Shown here piece by piece: positions 8,194 through 17,993 of a stretch of 64,000 nt of DNA (its first letter is position 1; each line of letters opens with the position of its first letter). This stretch comes from Acetobacter indonesiensis (GTDB taxonomy: Bacteria; Pseudomonadota; Alphaproteobacteria; Acetobacterales; Acetobacteraceae). Position numbers and translations under genes: made by a program. The notes below the pieces were generated by a model, which saw only the letters and a list, made by a program, of their open reading frames with translations, ran no database searches and was not told the origin of the DNA. The stretch lies in the NCBI RefSeq assembly GCF_000963945.1, contig NZ_BAMW01000002.1:1-64000 (forward strand), read 5' to 3'.

Positions 8194-9078
8194 ATGGACC
8201 CGGCGTCTTCCCGCCCTACCGAGCGGCCTCTTTCCTTTCAGGATCTGATCCTGACCCTCCATCAGTTCTGGTCCCGTCAGGGATGCGCCATTCTTCAGCC
8301 CTATGATCAGGAAATTGGAGCAGGCACCCTTTCTCCCCACACCACCTTGAGGGCCTTGGGCAGCACACCGTGGAAAGCCGCCTACGTGCAGCCGTGCCGT
8401 CGCCCGTCAGATGGTCGGTATGGTGAAAACCCCAACCGTCTTCAACATTATTACCAATATCAGGTTCTGCTAAAACCCACACCGGAAGAAAGCCAGAAAC
8501 TTCTATTGGATAGCTACCGCGCGATTGGCATCGACCCGGACAAACACGACATCCGCTTTGTAGAAGATGACTGGGAAAACCCGACAATCGGGGCCTGGGG
8601 TCTGGGGTGGGAAGTCTGGTGTGACGGCATGGAAGTCACGCAGTTTACGTACTTTCAGCAGGTCGGCGGCATACCGGTTGTTCTGCCGTCTACAGAACTG
8701 ACCTATGGGCTTGAACGTCTGGCCATGTATGTGCAGGGCGTCGAAAATGTGTACGACCTTGATTATAATGGTGCAGGCCTGACCTACGGCGATGTGTTTC
8801 TGCGCGCCGAGCAGGATTATTCGCGCCATAATTTTGAACTGGCCGATACTGACCTGCTGTTCAAACATTTTGCTGATGCAGAAAAAGAAAGCGTGGCACT
8901 GGCAGAAGCCGGTGTCGCCCAGCCTGCATATGACCAGTGCCTGAAAGCCAGCCACCTGTTTAACCTGCTTGATGCCCGCGGCGTCATCAGCGTAAGCGAA
9001 CGTGCGTCCTACATTGGCCGCGTGCGAACGTTAGCAAAACTATGCTGTGAAACCTGGCTGGCTGGTGAGGACAAATAA
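8194..9078 (+). CDS. glyQ: Glycine--tRNA ligase alpha subunit
   Basis: 294 residues, the usual length. Catalytic class II aminoacyl-tRNA synthetase subunit that activates glycine and works as an alpha2-beta2 enzyme with GlyS. Characteristic segments are [19 protein letters not shown], the Pro-Cys-Arg-Arg-Pro followed by [18 protein letters not shown], and [18 protein letters not shown]. The start at 8194 matches family N-termini ([13 protein letters not shown]), with ACGGAG upstream. The stop is four bases before glyS, so the pair is one operon. Confidence 0.97.
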   Translation: MDPASSRPTERPLSFQDLILTLHQFWSRQGCAILQPYDQEIGAGTLSPHTTLRALGSTPWKAAYVQPCRRPSDGRYGENPNRLQHYYQYQVLLKPTPEESQKLLLDSYRAIGIDPDKHDIRFVEDDWENPTIGAWGLGWEVWCDGMEVTQFTYFQQVGGIPVVLPSTELTYGLERLAMYVQGVENVYDLDYNGAGLTYGDVFLRAEQDYSRHNFELADTDLLFKHFADAEKESVALAEAGVAQPAYDQCLKASHLFNLLDARGVISVSERASYIGRVRTLAKLCCETWLAGEDK

Positions 9079-9082
9079 GATC

Positions 9083-11143
9083 ATGCCCGAACTGCTGATA
9101 GAACTGTTTTCTGAAGAAATCCCTGCCCGCATGCAGCAACAGGCCGGTGATACACTGGTACGGCTGTTAAGCGATGTTCTGGCCCCGCTGAACCCGCAAA
9201 CCATGGTGGCTTATACTGGCCCGCGGCGTATTGCTGCATCCTGCACCATTGACGCCACCGTACCAGGCCGCACGGTGTCCGAACGTGGCCCGCGTGAGGG
9301 CGCCCCGGACAAAGCGCTTGAAGGATTCACGCGCAAGCATGGCATCACACGGGACGAGCTGACTCTGCAAAATGGCTTCTGGGTTCTTGAACGTGACGAA
9401 CCCGCTATTAATGCGGAAACGCATCTGGCCGCCACTCTGCCCGATCTGTTGCGCAAGTTTCCATGGCCAAAATCCATGCGCTGGGGTCAGGGCAGCAGCT
9501 TTACATGGGTGCGTCCTCTGCGCCGTATTCTGTGTCTGCTCGATGGTAAGGCTGTGCCTTTTTCTCTGGCACAGGATGCTGACAACGGGCACAATCTGGA
9601 ATCAGGCACGCTGACCGAAGGCCATCGTTTTCTGGCCCCCGGCCCAGTTGCCGTCAGCAGCGTGACAAACTGGCAGGAAACGCTGCGTAACCGCTTTGTC
9701 ATGGTTGATGCGGCTGAACGTCGGGATGTGCTGACCAAAGGTCTGGCACAACTGGCAACCAGCGAAGGTCTGTCTGTTGTGCCAGACACAGGACTGGTTG
9801 AAGAAGTCGCTGGGCTGGTTGAATGGCCCGTACCGTTTCTTGGCCGCATTGATGAACATTTCATGGATTTGCCTGCTGAAGTCATGCAGGTTTCCATGCG
9901 CGTCAATCAGCGCTATTTCGCGCTGCGGAATAGCGACGGCACAGCAGCACCACGTTTTGCATTCGTAGCCAATATTGTCCCCACTGACGGTGGTGCGCTT
10001 GTTGTCGCCGGGAATGAACGCGTCTTGCGCGCCCGTTTTGCAGATGCTCGTCATTTCTGGGACCTAGACCGCAAGCACAGCCTGCACTCACGCCTTGGGG
10101 CACTGGATAACATTACCTTCCATGCCAAACTGGGCACACAAGGCGAGCGGACACAGCGCATGGTGCGTCTGGCCGGGTTAATTGCCGATATGGTGGGAGC
10201 CCCCAAAGCCGAGTGTGAACGGGCAGCCCTGTTAAGCAAAACTGACCTGACCACCGGCATGGTTGGCGAATTCCCGGAACTGCAAGGCATCATGGGAGGC
10301 TATTATGCCCGTCATGACGGAGAAGCAGTATCTGTCGCTACGGCCATTAGCGACCATTATACGCCGCGTGGACCGGGCGACAATGTGCCAACCCAACCAG
10401 TTTCTGTGGTGCTGGGTCTGGCCGACCGGTTTGACATGCTAGCGGCCTTTTTTGCCGCAGGGGAAAAACCATCTGGGTCTGGCGATCCTTTTGGTCTGCG
10501 CCGCGCCGCACTGGGGATTATCCGTCTGATCCGCGAAAACGGTTTGCGGCTTGATCTGGTAAAGCTCTTTACGTTGGCAGCAGATGCCTTACCAACAGCA
10601 CTGAAGAACGCTCCAGATCTTGGCCTTCTGCCGCAATTTATTGCGGAACGTCTGCGCGTGCAGCTTCGTGCCGAAGGGGCGCGGTATGACTGTCTGGCGG
10701 CGATTTCTGTCGGCAATACAGATACCGACATTGTGCGCCTGTTGGCACGCGCACAGGCGCTGCAAGAAATGCTGGAAACGGAAGACGGGAAAAATCTACT
10801 TGCCGCCACACGCCGAGCCGCCAACATTCTGCGCATTGAAGACAAGAAAGATGGCCCGCATGACGGCACACCTGACGCCAGTCTGTTTAGCCAACAGGAA
10901 GAACGGGATCTGGCAACAGCATTAGACCGTGTTGAACCTGCTGTCGAAAAAGCCTTCGCAGATGAGCAGTTTACCGATGCCATGCGGGAAGCTGCTAGCC
11001 TGCGTGCACCGTTGGACAAATTTTTTGAAGCCGTTACCGTCAATGCACCAGACGCCAATCTGCGTGCCAACCGCCTACAGTTGCTGGCGCGCCTTGGTCG
11101 TATGATGCGCCTGATTGCCGACTTCAGCCAGATAGAAGGCTGA
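9083..11143 (+). CDS. glyS: Glycine--tRNA ligase beta subunit
   Basis: 686 residues. Recognises tRNA-Gly and completes the tetrameric synthetase with GlyQ. The start MPELLIELFSEEIPARMQ is the family N-terminus; EEVAGLVEWPVPFLGRID and VSMRVNQRYFALRN are conserved core segments, and an HD-like segment appears near the middle (CERAALLSKTDLTTGMVGEFPELQG). The C-terminal anticodon-binding domain closes with LRANRLQLLARLGRMMRLIADFSQIEG. The open frame reaches back to 9047 but that part overlaps glyQ and is not family-like. Confidence 0.97.
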   Translation: MPELLIELFSEEIPARMQQQAGDTLVRLLSDVLAPLNPQTMVAYTGPRRIAASCTIDATVPGRTVSERGPREGAPDKALEGFTRKHGITRDELTLQNGFWVLERDEPAINAETHLAATLPDLLRKFPWPKSMRWGQGSSFTWVRPLRRILCLLDGKAVPFSLAQDADNGHNLESGTLTEGHRFLAPGPVAVSSVTNWQETLRNRFVMVDAAERRDVLTKGLAQLATSEGLSVVPDTGLVEEVAGLVEWPVPFLGRIDEHFMDLPAEVMQVSMRVNQRYFALRNSDGTAAPRFAFVANIVPTDGGALVVAGNERVLRARFADARHFWDLDRKHSLHSRLGALDNITFHAKLGTQGERTQRMVRLAGLIADMVGAPKAECERAALLSKTDLTTGMVGEFPELQGIMGGYYARHDGEAVSVATAISDHYTPRGPGDNVPTQPVSVVLGLADRFDMLAAFFAAGEKPSGSGDPFGLRRAALGIIRLIRENGLRLDLVKLFTLAADALPTALKNAPDLGLLPQFIAERLRVQLRAEGARYDCLAAISVGNTDTDIVRLLARAQALQEMLETEDGKNLLAATRRAANILRIEDKKDGPHDGTPDASLFSQQEERDLATALDRVEPAVEKAFADEQFTDAMREAASLRAPLDKFFEAVTVNAPDANLRANRLQLLARLGRMMRLIADFSQIEG

Positions 11144-11151
11144 CACAGCCT

Positions 11152-11187
11152 CCCCTGCTATAAGGCAGAACATAGCAGGGGTTTTAT
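11152..11187 (+). terminator. Intrinsic terminator of glyQS
   Basis: Perfect 10-bp stem cccctgctat/atagcagggg with a 10-base loop followed by tttta. It starts nine bases after the glyS stop. Confidence 0.88.
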
Positions 11188-11190
11188 TCT

Positions 11191-11228
11191 GAAGTGCATC
11201 AGAAACATTCTTCTGATGCACTTCCATT
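11191..11228 (+). terminator. Second strong hairpin behind glyS
   Basis: Perfect 14-bp stem gaagtgcatcagaa/ttctgatgcacttc with a six-base loop, followed by catttt. It stands only four bases after the glyS terminator and 46 bases before the next start, so it may be a backup terminator or an attenuator of the transporter gene. Confidence 0.65.
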
Positions 11229-11270
11229 TTCTCATAATCTTTCTGTTTCCTTGTATGAAGGCGCGCCCTC

Positions 11271-12239
11271 ATGTCTTCTTCCAAAACATTACTCGCTGGT
11301 TTGGCCAATGGCGTCATGGCTGGTGCGTTATGGGGCATTGTCTTTCTTGTGCCTCAGCTTTTGGGAGATTTCAGTCCTCTGCAAATGGCGGTGGGGCGTT
11401 ATACTTTATATGGGCTTCTATCATTTTTTATGCTTGCTCCACGCTGGCGCATCGCCAGCAACAGTATTGGCAAAGCAGAGTGGACTGCCCTGTTTTGGCT
11501 TAGTCTATTAGGCAATATTATCTATTATGTGCTTCTGGCCGCGGCGGTGCCCTATATTGGTGGGCCAGCAACCTCTCTGATTATAGGTTTTCTGCCCATT
11601 ACTGTTTTGCTGGTTGCTTCCCGCGACCATGATGCCGTGCCGTTGTTAAAATTGATGCCCCCAGTCCTGTTAAGTGTGCTGGGCATCGTTCTTGTTGTCA
11701 GCAGTGCATGGTTCAAAGCAGACCCATCTGGCACGACACAAGGTCTACACTCGGTTTTTGACTATTGTCTGGGTATTGCCTGCGCAACGGGTGCCCTGCT
11801 TTCTTGGACGGCCTATTCTGTTATGAATAGTCGGTGGTTAATGAAACGCCCCGGCATTACCGGCCATGACTGGTCTTTATTGACAGGCGTTGTCACTGGC
11901 GCACAAGCACTGGTATTGGGTGTTCCTGCATTCATCATACCCGGATCAACAGGGTACCCTGCCCATTCCGGGGCGGACTGGTTTCGCTTCTGGGGCATAT
12001 GTGCAGGCGTTGCCGTTTTCTCGTCCATCATCGGTAATGGGTTTTGGAACAAGGCCGCACGCCTTCTGCCCCTTTCCCTAAGTGGCCAGATGATCGTCTT
12101 TGAAACTTTATTCGCGCTATTCTACAGTTTTCTTTGGGAACGCCGGTGGCCTACGGGCACCGAAACTTGTGCCATGGTTTTTCTGGTAACAGGCGTCCTC
12201 TGGTGCATGTCTGCGCATAAACGCCATGCCTATTCGTAA
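11271..12239 (+). CDS. EamA/DMT-family membrane transporter
   Basis: 322 residues with about ten hydrophobic helices in two repeated halves, the layout of the drug/metabolite transporter superfamily. The first half starts MSSSKTLLAGLANGVMAGALWGIVFLVPQLLG, with GRYTLYGLLSFFML; the second half contains CATGALLSWTAYSVMNSRWL and PLSLSGQMIVFETLFALFYSFLWERRWPTGTE, typical EamA segments. Substrate cannot be read from sequence; relatives export amino acids or other small metabolites. Stands alone, with two hairpins ahead of it. Confidence 0.82.
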   Translation: MSSSKTLLAGLANGVMAGALWGIVFLVPQLLGDFSPLQMAVGRYTLYGLLSFFMLAPRWRIASNSIGKAEWTALFWLSLLGNIIYYVLLAAAVPYIGGPATSLIIGFLPITVLLVASRDHDAVPLLKLMPPVLLSVLGIVLVVSSAWFKADPSGTTQGLHSVFDYCLGIACATGALLSWTAYSVMNSRWLMKRPGITGHDWSLLTGVVTGAQALVLGVPAFIIPGSTGYPAHSGADWFRFWGICAGVAVFSSIIGNGFWNKAARLLPLSLSGQMIVFETLFALFYSFLWERRWPTGTETCAMVFLVTGVLWCMSAHKRHAYS

Positions 12240-12488
12240 CAAAAGAAGCCGAAATTCCTCTCCCCTGCGCTGAATGTTTAAAAGCGCGGGAAAAGTGTTT
12301 TTATTTGAAGCCGCCTACGCCTTCTTTATTACGGTCTCTTGGAAAGAGTATAAACAGTCTCCTCATGAAATTGACTTCTCGGAAAGAGAATGACTTGAAA
12401 TGAACTAATTCCTGTGGGCTTGAACCCATATTATGCCTTTTGCAGGGTTGCTCCCTGTCATTTTTGAACTCAAGCAGAAAGTTACCCG
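12240..12488. other. Intergenic region with a weak terminator
   Basis: The only clear structure is a GC stem with one bulge (ccctgcgct/agcgcggg, about 12257-12288) followed by aaaagtgttttta, a plausible terminator for the transporter. A 63-codon open frame on the minus strand overlaps the next gene's end and looks like chance. Confidence 0.4.
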
Positions 12489-12821
12489 TCAACTCAAGCG
12501 TGTACCGTTTGGAACAGGACGTTCAAGCGCGGAAAGAACAACCCCAGCTTCTGTTTCAAACCCAGAGAGCAGAAACTGCGACCGGAAAGGACCAATCTGT
12601 TTTTCGGGAAAGTTGATCACGCCAATAATTTGTCGGCCAATCAAATCTTCAACCGTATACAGACGGGTAATCTGCGCGCTCGTTTTCCGCTCACCATATG
12701 GCCCAAAATCGACCCACACTTTGTAAGCTGGCTTACGTGCTTCGGGGAAGGGCTCAACACGCTTTATGGTTCCGGCAACAAGCATGATTTTTTCAAAGTC
12801 TGACCAAGAAATTTCCTGCAT
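12489..12821 (-). CDS. csaA: CsaA-type tRNA-binding protein
   Basis: 110 residues, the usual length for this single-domain OB-fold family related to the tRNA-binding domain of methionyl- and phenylalanyl-tRNA synthetases. Conserved segments are visible: [79 protein letters not shown]. CsaA is described as having tRNA-binding and export-related chaperone activity in Bacillus; its role in proteobacteria is unclear. The ATG at 12821 matches family N-termini and has AAAGGTG upstream; the open frame's longer start is not family-like. Confidence 0.9.
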   Translation of the reverse strand: MQEISWSDFEKIMLVAGTIKRVEPFPEARKPAYKVWVDFGPYGERKTSAQITRLYTVEDLIGRQIIGVINFPEKQIGPFRSQFLLSGFETEAGVVLSALERPVPNGTRLS

Positions 12822-12856
12822 GGGGCACCTTTGAAGTATGTGTCCTATCATCAGAC

Positions 12857-12894
12857 CATAAAAAAAGTGCAGACCCAAACTGAGTCTGCACTTT
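12857..12894 (-). terminator. Terminator of the DUF1328 gene
   Basis: Perfect 11-bp stem (plus-strand arms aaagtgcagac and gtctgcacttt). Read on the minus strand it is followed by a run of seven T. Confidence 0.9.
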
Positions 12895-12924
12895 CAAAAT
12901 TCTGATCAGATTATTTGTGGGGCT

Positions 12925-13092
12925 TCAGGGGGCTCGGCCACCGAAGAAGAAGCTGATAACCAGCAGAACCACAAAGACAAATACCAGAATTTTAGCAATG
13001 CCGGCAAAGCTGGATGCTGCCCCACCAAACCCGAACACAGACGCGATCAGCGCCAGAATCAGAAAAACCAGTACCCACCGTAAAATAGCCAT
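12925..13092 (-). CDS. DUF1328 family small membrane protein
   Basis: 55 residues, almost entirely two hydrophobic helices ([19 protein letters not shown] and [20 protein letters not shown]). This matches the DUF1328 (YtjA-like) family of tiny inner-membrane proteins, often linked to stress in proteobacteria but without a known function. The ATG at 13092 has GAGGAGAG ahead; the longer frame to 13107 is unnecessary. Confidence 0.88.
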   Translation of the reverse strand: MAILRWVLVFLILALIASVFGFGGAASSFAGIAKILVFVFVVLLVISFFFGGRAP

Positions 13093-13221
13093 TACGTCTC
13101 TCCTCACGCTGCCATCGCGCCTGTCTGGGGCGCGGCTGGCTATGTCATGGGGTTACAACGCGATAAACATCTGAAAGTTCGTCTTAAAAAGTAACGGCAT
13201 CCCAACTAAATAATACGACGC

Positions 13222-13974
13222 TTAGTGGTCATCTGACCCTGGGATAATGTCATACCCAGCACTGCCCGGAGCCGGCCCCGGTGGCGGCCCGTTGCCAACC
13301 GCAATACCCGTCAGCTGGTTGGAAGATGGTCCAATTTCGCGGGCATCAATTGCCACACCCAATTCCCCGCTGCTGCCTGTGCCGACGGCATAAAGCGGTT
13401 GTCCGGGTTTCAGCATCGTCGCGACGCGGGCTGCCTCACGCGGGGAGAGATAGACCACGGAATGATCTTTCAGAACCGCACCAGTCAGTTGTCCGTCCAG
13501 ATTATAAAGGGACAGCCAGACCTCACCATGCAGAACGATATCCGGACCCGAAATCATTTCAGTTGATTGCTGGGGCATGGAAATGAAGTTGTCCTGCATA
13601 CCACGGCCACGCGGGCTGGTGATGCCAAATGCCCGGATAATCGGCAGCGTGCGCCCTTTTATACCGCGAATGGAAACCGTATCGCCCGCTTTGACCAGCC
13701 CCGCCAAGGTGTGCCCCTGCTCTGGTGAAACCAGAACCTGCGTGCCGTCAACCAGTACAAGCCCGGTAACGCTTCCATGGGGGGATGGCAAAAATTGTGC
13801 GACCTTGCCGCTGAACTGCGGCAGGCCCGATAGGTCATACACGCCGGTAGCCTGTTGCTCCGTCACCGTTTGATGAGCAGCATACTGCGTGGAGGAAGAT
13901 TGCTTGGCTGCGGGAGCTGCCACAGCAACAGAAGAAGCCAGCAGCAGAGCTGGAACAGAAAGCACAAGGCGCAT
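13222..13974 (-). CDS. Exported protein with an internal duplication, function unknown
   Basis: 250 residues with a clear signal peptide (MRLVLSVPALLLASSVAVAA, cleavage after Ala). The mature part holds two similar copies of about 65 residues, roughly 54-118 and 147-214. Each runs as Gly-x-Val, a hydrophobic turn, Leu-Thr-Gly or Val-Thr-Gly, Val-Leu-x-Asp, a Ser-Pro, a short helix, Lys-x-Gly and a closing strand. The pattern suggests paired beta-barrel (OB-like) modules, an inference. A Pro/Gly-rich tail follows. A stem with arms ccggtatc/gataccgg (14002-14022) lies in its 5' leader. Family not recognised. Confidence 0.75.
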   Translation of the reverse strand: MRLVLSVPALLLASSVAVAAPAAKQSSSTQYAAHQTVTEQQATGVYDLSGLPQFSGKVAQFLPSPHGSVTGLVLVDGTQVLVSPEQGHTLAGLVKAGDTVSIRGIKGRTLPIIRAFGITSPRGRGMQDNFISMPQQSTEMISGPDIVLHGEVWLSLYNLDGQLTGAVLKDHSVVYLSPREAARVATMLKPGQPLYAVGTGSSGELGVAIDAREIGPSSNQLTGIAVGNGPPPGPAPGSAGYDIIPGSDDH

Positions 13975-14001
13975 GGGTCAACCAATGGGTGGCACCCCGG
14001 C

Positions 14002-14022
14002 CCGGTATCCCAGAGATACCGG
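14002..14022 (-). other. Hairpin between purH and the exported protein gene
   Basis: Perfect 8-bp arms ccggtatc/gataccgg around a five-base loop, without a T-tract. It sits in the leader of the minus-strand gene ending at 13222; it may be an mRNA processing or stability element. Confidence 0.4.
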
Positions 14023-14092
14023 ACAGAGATGCGGGAAACTTTACGCCATTGTTCGACAGGAAATGCTTTCCGGCAAGAGCCGGTTAAGCGTG

Positions 14093-15670
14093 TCAGTGAC
14101 GGAAATGACGCATACCAGTGAAGACCATGGCAATACCGGCTGCATCAGCCGCCGCAATGACTTCATCATCGCGGATAGACCCACCGGGCTGAATAACAGC
14201 AGTTGCCCCTGCTGCAACAATGGTTTCAAGCCCGTCTGCAAACGGGAAGAACGCATCAGAAGCAGCAACAGACCCGTGCGTCAGCGGGGCATCAAGCCCG
14301 GCAGCCTTGGCGGCTTCGCCGCTTTTGCTGGCAGCAATGCGCGCCGAGTCAACGCGGCTCATCTGCCCGGCACCAATGCCGACTGTGGCGTTGTTTTTGG
14401 TGTAAACGATCGCGTTTGACTTCACATGCTTCGCCACACGGAAAGCAAACATCAGGTCTTCCATTTCCTGTGCTGACGGCGCGCGCTTGGTCACAACCCG
14501 CAGTGACTCTGGGACAATACGGCCATTGTCACGGGTCTGGGCCAGAAAGCCCCCGGCAACAGACCGCACAACCACACCCGCCGCCGCAGGGTCAGGCAGA
14601 GCACCCGTCAGCAGCAGACGCAGATTTTTCTTGCGCGCCAGAATGTCTTTGGCGGCGTCTTCTGCATCGGGGGCGACAATTACTTCCGTGAAAATGGTGG
14701 CAATCTGTTCTGCCGTAGCGGCATCAAGCGTGCGGTTCAGCGCCACAATGCCACCAAAGGCAGACACTGGATCACACCGCAGGGCTGCGTGCCATGCTTC
14801 TGTCAGGCTTGACCCAATGGCCACACCACACGGGTTGGCATGTTTGACGATAACAACTGCCGGTTTATCGAATTCAGCAACAGCTTCAAACGCTGCGTCC
14901 GTATCGTTAATGTTGTTGTAAGACAGTGCTTTACCCTGCACCTGCACAGCAGTTGCAACGCCGGGACGCGTGCTTCCATCGCGATAGAACGCCGCCTGCT
15001 GATGGGGGTTTTCACCATAGCGCAGTACTTCCGCGCGCTGACCAGCCAGCGTGAAGCGTTCGGGCAGAACATCCTGTGCCTGCTGGGCAAACCATGCAGC
15101 AATAGCGGAATCATACGCTGCCGTACGGGCATAAGCTGCGCCAGCATACGCACGACGTTGGACTAGTGTGCTGCCGCCCGCACCCAGAGCCTCAATCAGG
15201 CCAGCATATTGAGCAGTATCAGTCAGCACCACAACATGATCATGATTTTTGGCGGCTGCGCGGATAAGGGCAGGACCACCAATATCAATATTTTCGATAC
15301 AGTCTTCTGCACCGGCGCCTGAGGCAACGGTTTTTTCAAACGGGTAAAGATTGACCGCAACCAGATCAATCGGGGCAATCGCGTGTTCCTGCATCTGCGC
15401 AACATGCGCTGGCAGATCACGTCGCCCCAGAATCCCGCCATGAATCTGCGGCACAAGCGTTTTAACGCGGCCGTCCAGAATTTCAGGAAACCCCGTATGG
15501 TCTGACACTTCAGTAACAGGCAACCCCGCGTCACGCAGCGCTTTGGCTGACCCGCCTGTGGAGAGGATTTCTGCCCCGTGCGCCACCAGAGCACGCCCAA
15601 GGTCAAGCAGACCGGTTTTATCGGAAACAGAAATCAGGGCGCGGCGCACAGGCAGCGGAGACTGGCTCAT
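14093..15670 (-). CDS. purH: Bifunctional AICAR transformylase / IMP cyclohydrolase
   Basis: 525 residues, the normal size. Catalyses the last two steps of IMP synthesis. The N-terminal cyclohydrolase (MGS-like) domain starts [35 protein letters not shown] and includes the [16 protein letters not shown]-type segment; the C-terminal transformylase domain contains [39 protein letters not shown] and [11 protein letters not shown]. Start at 15670 fits family N-termini; the frame extends upstream to 15763 without support. Follows trmB on the same strand after 93 bases. Confidence 0.97.
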   Translation of the reverse strand: MSQSPLPVRRALISVSDKTGLLDLGRALVAHGAEILSTGGSAKALRDAGLPVTEVSDHTGFPEILDGRVKTLVPQIHGGILGRRDLPAHVAQMQEHAIAPIDLVAVNLYPFEKTVASGAGAEDCIENIDIGGPALIRAAAKNHDHVVVLTDTAQYAGLIEALGAGGSTLVQRRAYAGAAYARTAAYDSAIAAWFAQQAQDVLPERFTLAGQRAEVLRYGENPHQQAAFYRDGSTRPGVATAVQVQGKALSYNNINDTDAAFEAVAEFDKPAVVIVKHANPCGVAIGSSLTEAWHAALRCDPVSAFGGIVALNRTLDAATAEQIATIFTEVIVAPDAEDAAKDILARKKNLRLLLTGALPDPAAAGVVVRSVAGGFLAQTRDNGRIVPESLRVVTKRAPSAQEMEDLMFAFRVAKHVKSNAIVYTKNNATVGIGAGQMSRVDSARIAASKSGEAAKAAGLDAPLTHGSVAASDAFFPFADGLETIVAAGATAVIQPGGSIRDDEVIAAADAAGIAMVFTGMRHFRH

Positions 15671-15763
15671 AAGAAGGAGACCTTTCGCACGGCTAAAGCT
15701 GTAAAGCGGCTGCTTACCCAACCTGCCATGCCAGAGCAACCAATGCTGAGGCAGGTCAGGCAC

Positions 15764-16477
15764 TCAGCGGCGGGTAAATGTCCAGTAAAGCGGTTGTCTG
15801 CCTGCGGCGATGGCTTTGGCCTCATACCGGGTCGGGAACCAGCCTTCAGGCCGTTCCGTAGCAGGCGGCGGTGCATCGAAGAACGGTTGCGCCGCCATGA
15901 CGTCCTCTACCCATGCCTGATAGGTTGGGTCGTCACTGGCCACACGCCATACGGCACCCGGTTTCAGCACGCGGGCCACAAGCGCGACATTTTGCGGGTG
16001 GACAAAGCGCCGCTTGGCATGGCGGCCTTTTGGCCACGGATCCGGGAACATCAGAAACAGGCGGTCAATTGATGCATGCGGCAGGGCCTTCAGCAGGACG
16101 CGCGCATCGTCATCCCACAGACGCAGCATGTCAGGGATGGGGGCGGTGAATTCCTGCCCGACCGGCACAAGCCGGGTCAGCAAAGAACACAGGCCGTTAT
16201 GAAAAACTTCTGAAGCGATGTAGCCGACATCGGGGTGTGCATTATGCTGCGCGAAGGAGTGTTCTCCCCCACCGAACCCGACCTCAAACCAGATCTGGCT
16301 TGGCGTTTCACCAAATCCGGCTGCTGGTGTTGCGGCTTTATCAAGTGGAAAACGCAGACGAGGCAGAGCCTCGTCCAGCAATCTTTCCTGACGGGGACGT
16401 AGCGGGTGGCCCCGCTGGCGCCCATACAGTCGCTCGGCCGCCGGCTTTACATCGGGGCCGCGTACGTCATCCGTCAT
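15764..16477 (-). CDS. trmB: tRNA (guanine-N7)-methyltransferase
   Basis: 237 residues. Makes 7-methylguanosine at position 46 of tRNA using S-adenosylmethionine. The methyltransferase signature WFEVGFGGGEH (AdoMet-binding loop), the DRLFLMFPDPWPKGRHAKRR motif and the PTRYEAKA C-terminal motif are all present. The start follows the metK stop by 15 bases, so it probably shares the metK transcript, which couples the AdoMet producer to an AdoMet user. Confidence 0.95.
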   Translation of the reverse strand: MTDDVRGPDVKPAAERLYGRQRGHPLRPRQERLLDEALPRLRFPLDKAATPAAGFGETPSQIWFEVGFGGGEHSFAQHNAHPDVGYIASEVFHNGLCSLLTRLVPVGQEFTAPIPDMLRLWDDDARVLLKALPHASIDRLFLMFPDPWPKGRHAKRRFVHPQNVALVARVLKPGAVWRVASDDPTYQAWVEDVMAAQPFFDAPPPATERPEGWFPTRYEAKAIAAGRQPLYWTFTRR

Positions 16478-16492
16478 AGTGTGTAAACTCTC

Positions 16493-17680
16493 TTAGCGGT
16501 TGAGAGCACTACGCAGAGCGTCAACCAGATCGGTACGCTCCCAGGTGAAGTTGTCGCGTGCATCATCTGGTGTGCGGCCAAAGTGACCATAAGCAGATGT
16601 TTCAGCATAGATCGGGCGGTTCAGGCGCAGATGCTTGCGGATGCCGCGCGGAGACAGATCCATGACTTCACGCAGGATGTTGCCCAGACGGGCTTCATCA
16701 ACGTCTTTGCCTGTTTCATCCAGATCCACATACACGGACAGCGGATGCGACACGCCAATGGCGTAAGAAAGCTGGATGGTGCAACGGTCAGCCAGACCAG
16801 CAGCAACCACATTCTTTGCCAGATAGCGGCATGCATAGGCAGCAGAACGGTCAACCTTCGTGGGGTCTTTACCAGAGAACGCACCACCACCATGCGGGGC
16901 AGCACCACCATAGGTATCCACAATAATCTTACGGCCTGTCAGACCGCAGTCACCGTCTGGCCCGCCAATAACGAAAACGCCGGTCGGGTTAACGTAAAAT
17001 TCTTTATCTTCCGGCATCCAGCCTTCAGGAAGAATACCACGCACCACACCGCCCAGACGGTCACGCAGGTCTTTCTGGTCAACGCCAGCGTCGTGCTGGG
17101 TTGAAATCACCACAGACGTGGCTTTAACCGGACGACCGTTGGAATAATGCAGTGTCACCTGGCTTTTGGCATCTGGCTGGAGGCCAGCAACGCGGGAATC
17201 CCCAGCGCGACGCAGGTCACGAATTTCGTGCAGGATGCGGTGCGCATAATAAATGGGAGCCGGCATCAGGGTGTCAGTTTCGTTCGATGCATAACCGAAC
17301 ATAATGCCCTGATCGCCTGCGCCTTCATCTTTATCGCCTGCGCTATCAACGCCAACAGCAATGTCAGCGGACTGTGCATGCAGGTAATTGGCAGCATCAG
17401 CCGTACGCCAGGAGAAACCTTCCTGATCGTAACCAATATCTTTCACGGCATCGCGTGCTGCCTGAATCAGGCCTTCCGACGTGACGGAAGCCGGGCCACG
17501 AACTTCACCCGCCAGAATGATGCGGTTGGTCGTTACCAGAGTTTCACAGGCCACGCGAGCTTCAGGGTCTGCTGAAAGATAGGCATCGAGAACAGTATCG
17601 CTGATCCGGTCCGCAACCTTATCGGGATGACCTTCAGAAACAGATTCTGAAGTGAACAGGAAATCGCCGTCTTTACGCAT
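16493..17680 (-). CDS. metK: S-adenosylmethionine synthetase
   Basis: 395 residues. Makes S-adenosylmethionine from methionine and ATP. Conserved pieces: [34 protein letters not shown]-like [16 protein letters not shown], the P-loop-like [19 protein letters not shown], and [13 protein letters not shown]. The ATG at 17680 matches family N-termini ([13 protein letters not shown]); a GTG eight codons earlier is also possible. First gene of a metK-trmB unit and preceded by a long structured leader. Confidence 0.97.
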   Translation of the reverse strand: MRKDGDFLFTSESVSEGHPDKVADRISDTVLDAYLSADPEARVACETLVTTNRIILAGEVRGPASVTSEGLIQAARDAVKDIGYDQEGFSWRTADAANYLHAQSADIAVGVDSAGDKDEGAGDQGIMFGYASNETDTLMPAPIYYAHRILHEIRDLRRAGDSRVAGLQPDAKSQVTLHYSNGRPVKATSVVISTQHDAGVDQKDLRDRLGGVVRGILPEGWMPEDKEFYVNPTGVFVIGGPDGDCGLTGRKIIVDTYGGAAPHGGGAFSGKDPTKVDRSAAYACRYLAKNVVAAGLADRCTIQLSYAIGVSHPLSVYVDLDETGKDVDEARLGNILREVMDLSPRGIRKHLRLNRPIYAETSAYGHFGRTPDDARDNFTWERTDLVDALRSALNR

Positions 17681-17704
17681 GATGGTGCCGTCTGCCCCAC
17701 GCAC

Positions 17705-17993
17705 TGTGAATTAGGAATTGTGATTTAGCCACCTTTGTAAAAAAGGCGACGGGACCGTGTGGCGGAATAGTGGCGCGTGGTCAAGTGTATTGCCGCCATG
17801 CGTGGGTTGGGAAAGCCGTCAACATGCCAGCACGCGGCAACCTTACACCTTGATTCTGTAAGGTTTTATCGTTGCCATCCGTTTGATAAGAGGCAACATA
17901 AAAACCGCGACTATTTTTTATTTACATATGCTGTTCGTAAATAATGCAGACAGTTCTGCCTGCGTCAGACACGCTTGAAATATGCTACCCCAT
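17705..17993 (-). promoter_or_regulatory. Long structured 5' region of metK, possible RNA switch
   Basis: 289 bp without a gene between dapB and metK. Read on the minus strand it contains GTTGCC (17897-17892), then GGCAAC (17876-17871), then GTTGCC again (17841-17836), so the middle segment can pair with either side. The upstream pairing extends to about 12 of 15 matching positions (17906-17862). The downstream alternative encloses a perfect 7-bp hairpin CCTTACA/TGTAAGG (17863-17841) and shares bases with it. I could not match it to a known SAM riboswitch class. Confidence 0.4.

Noticed and set aside
10357-11070. 237-codon minus-strand frame inside glyS
   Set aside because: Arg/Ser/Ala-rich shadow typical of antisense frames in GC-rich genes.
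12301-12492. 63-codon minus-strand frame next to the CsaA-type gene
   Set aside because: No ribosome site, no recognisable feature, overlaps the end of csaA.
17705-17993. Known SAM riboswitch ahead of metK
   Set aside because: I looked for SAM-I and SAM-II hallmarks and found none I could align; only the alternative pairing is reported.
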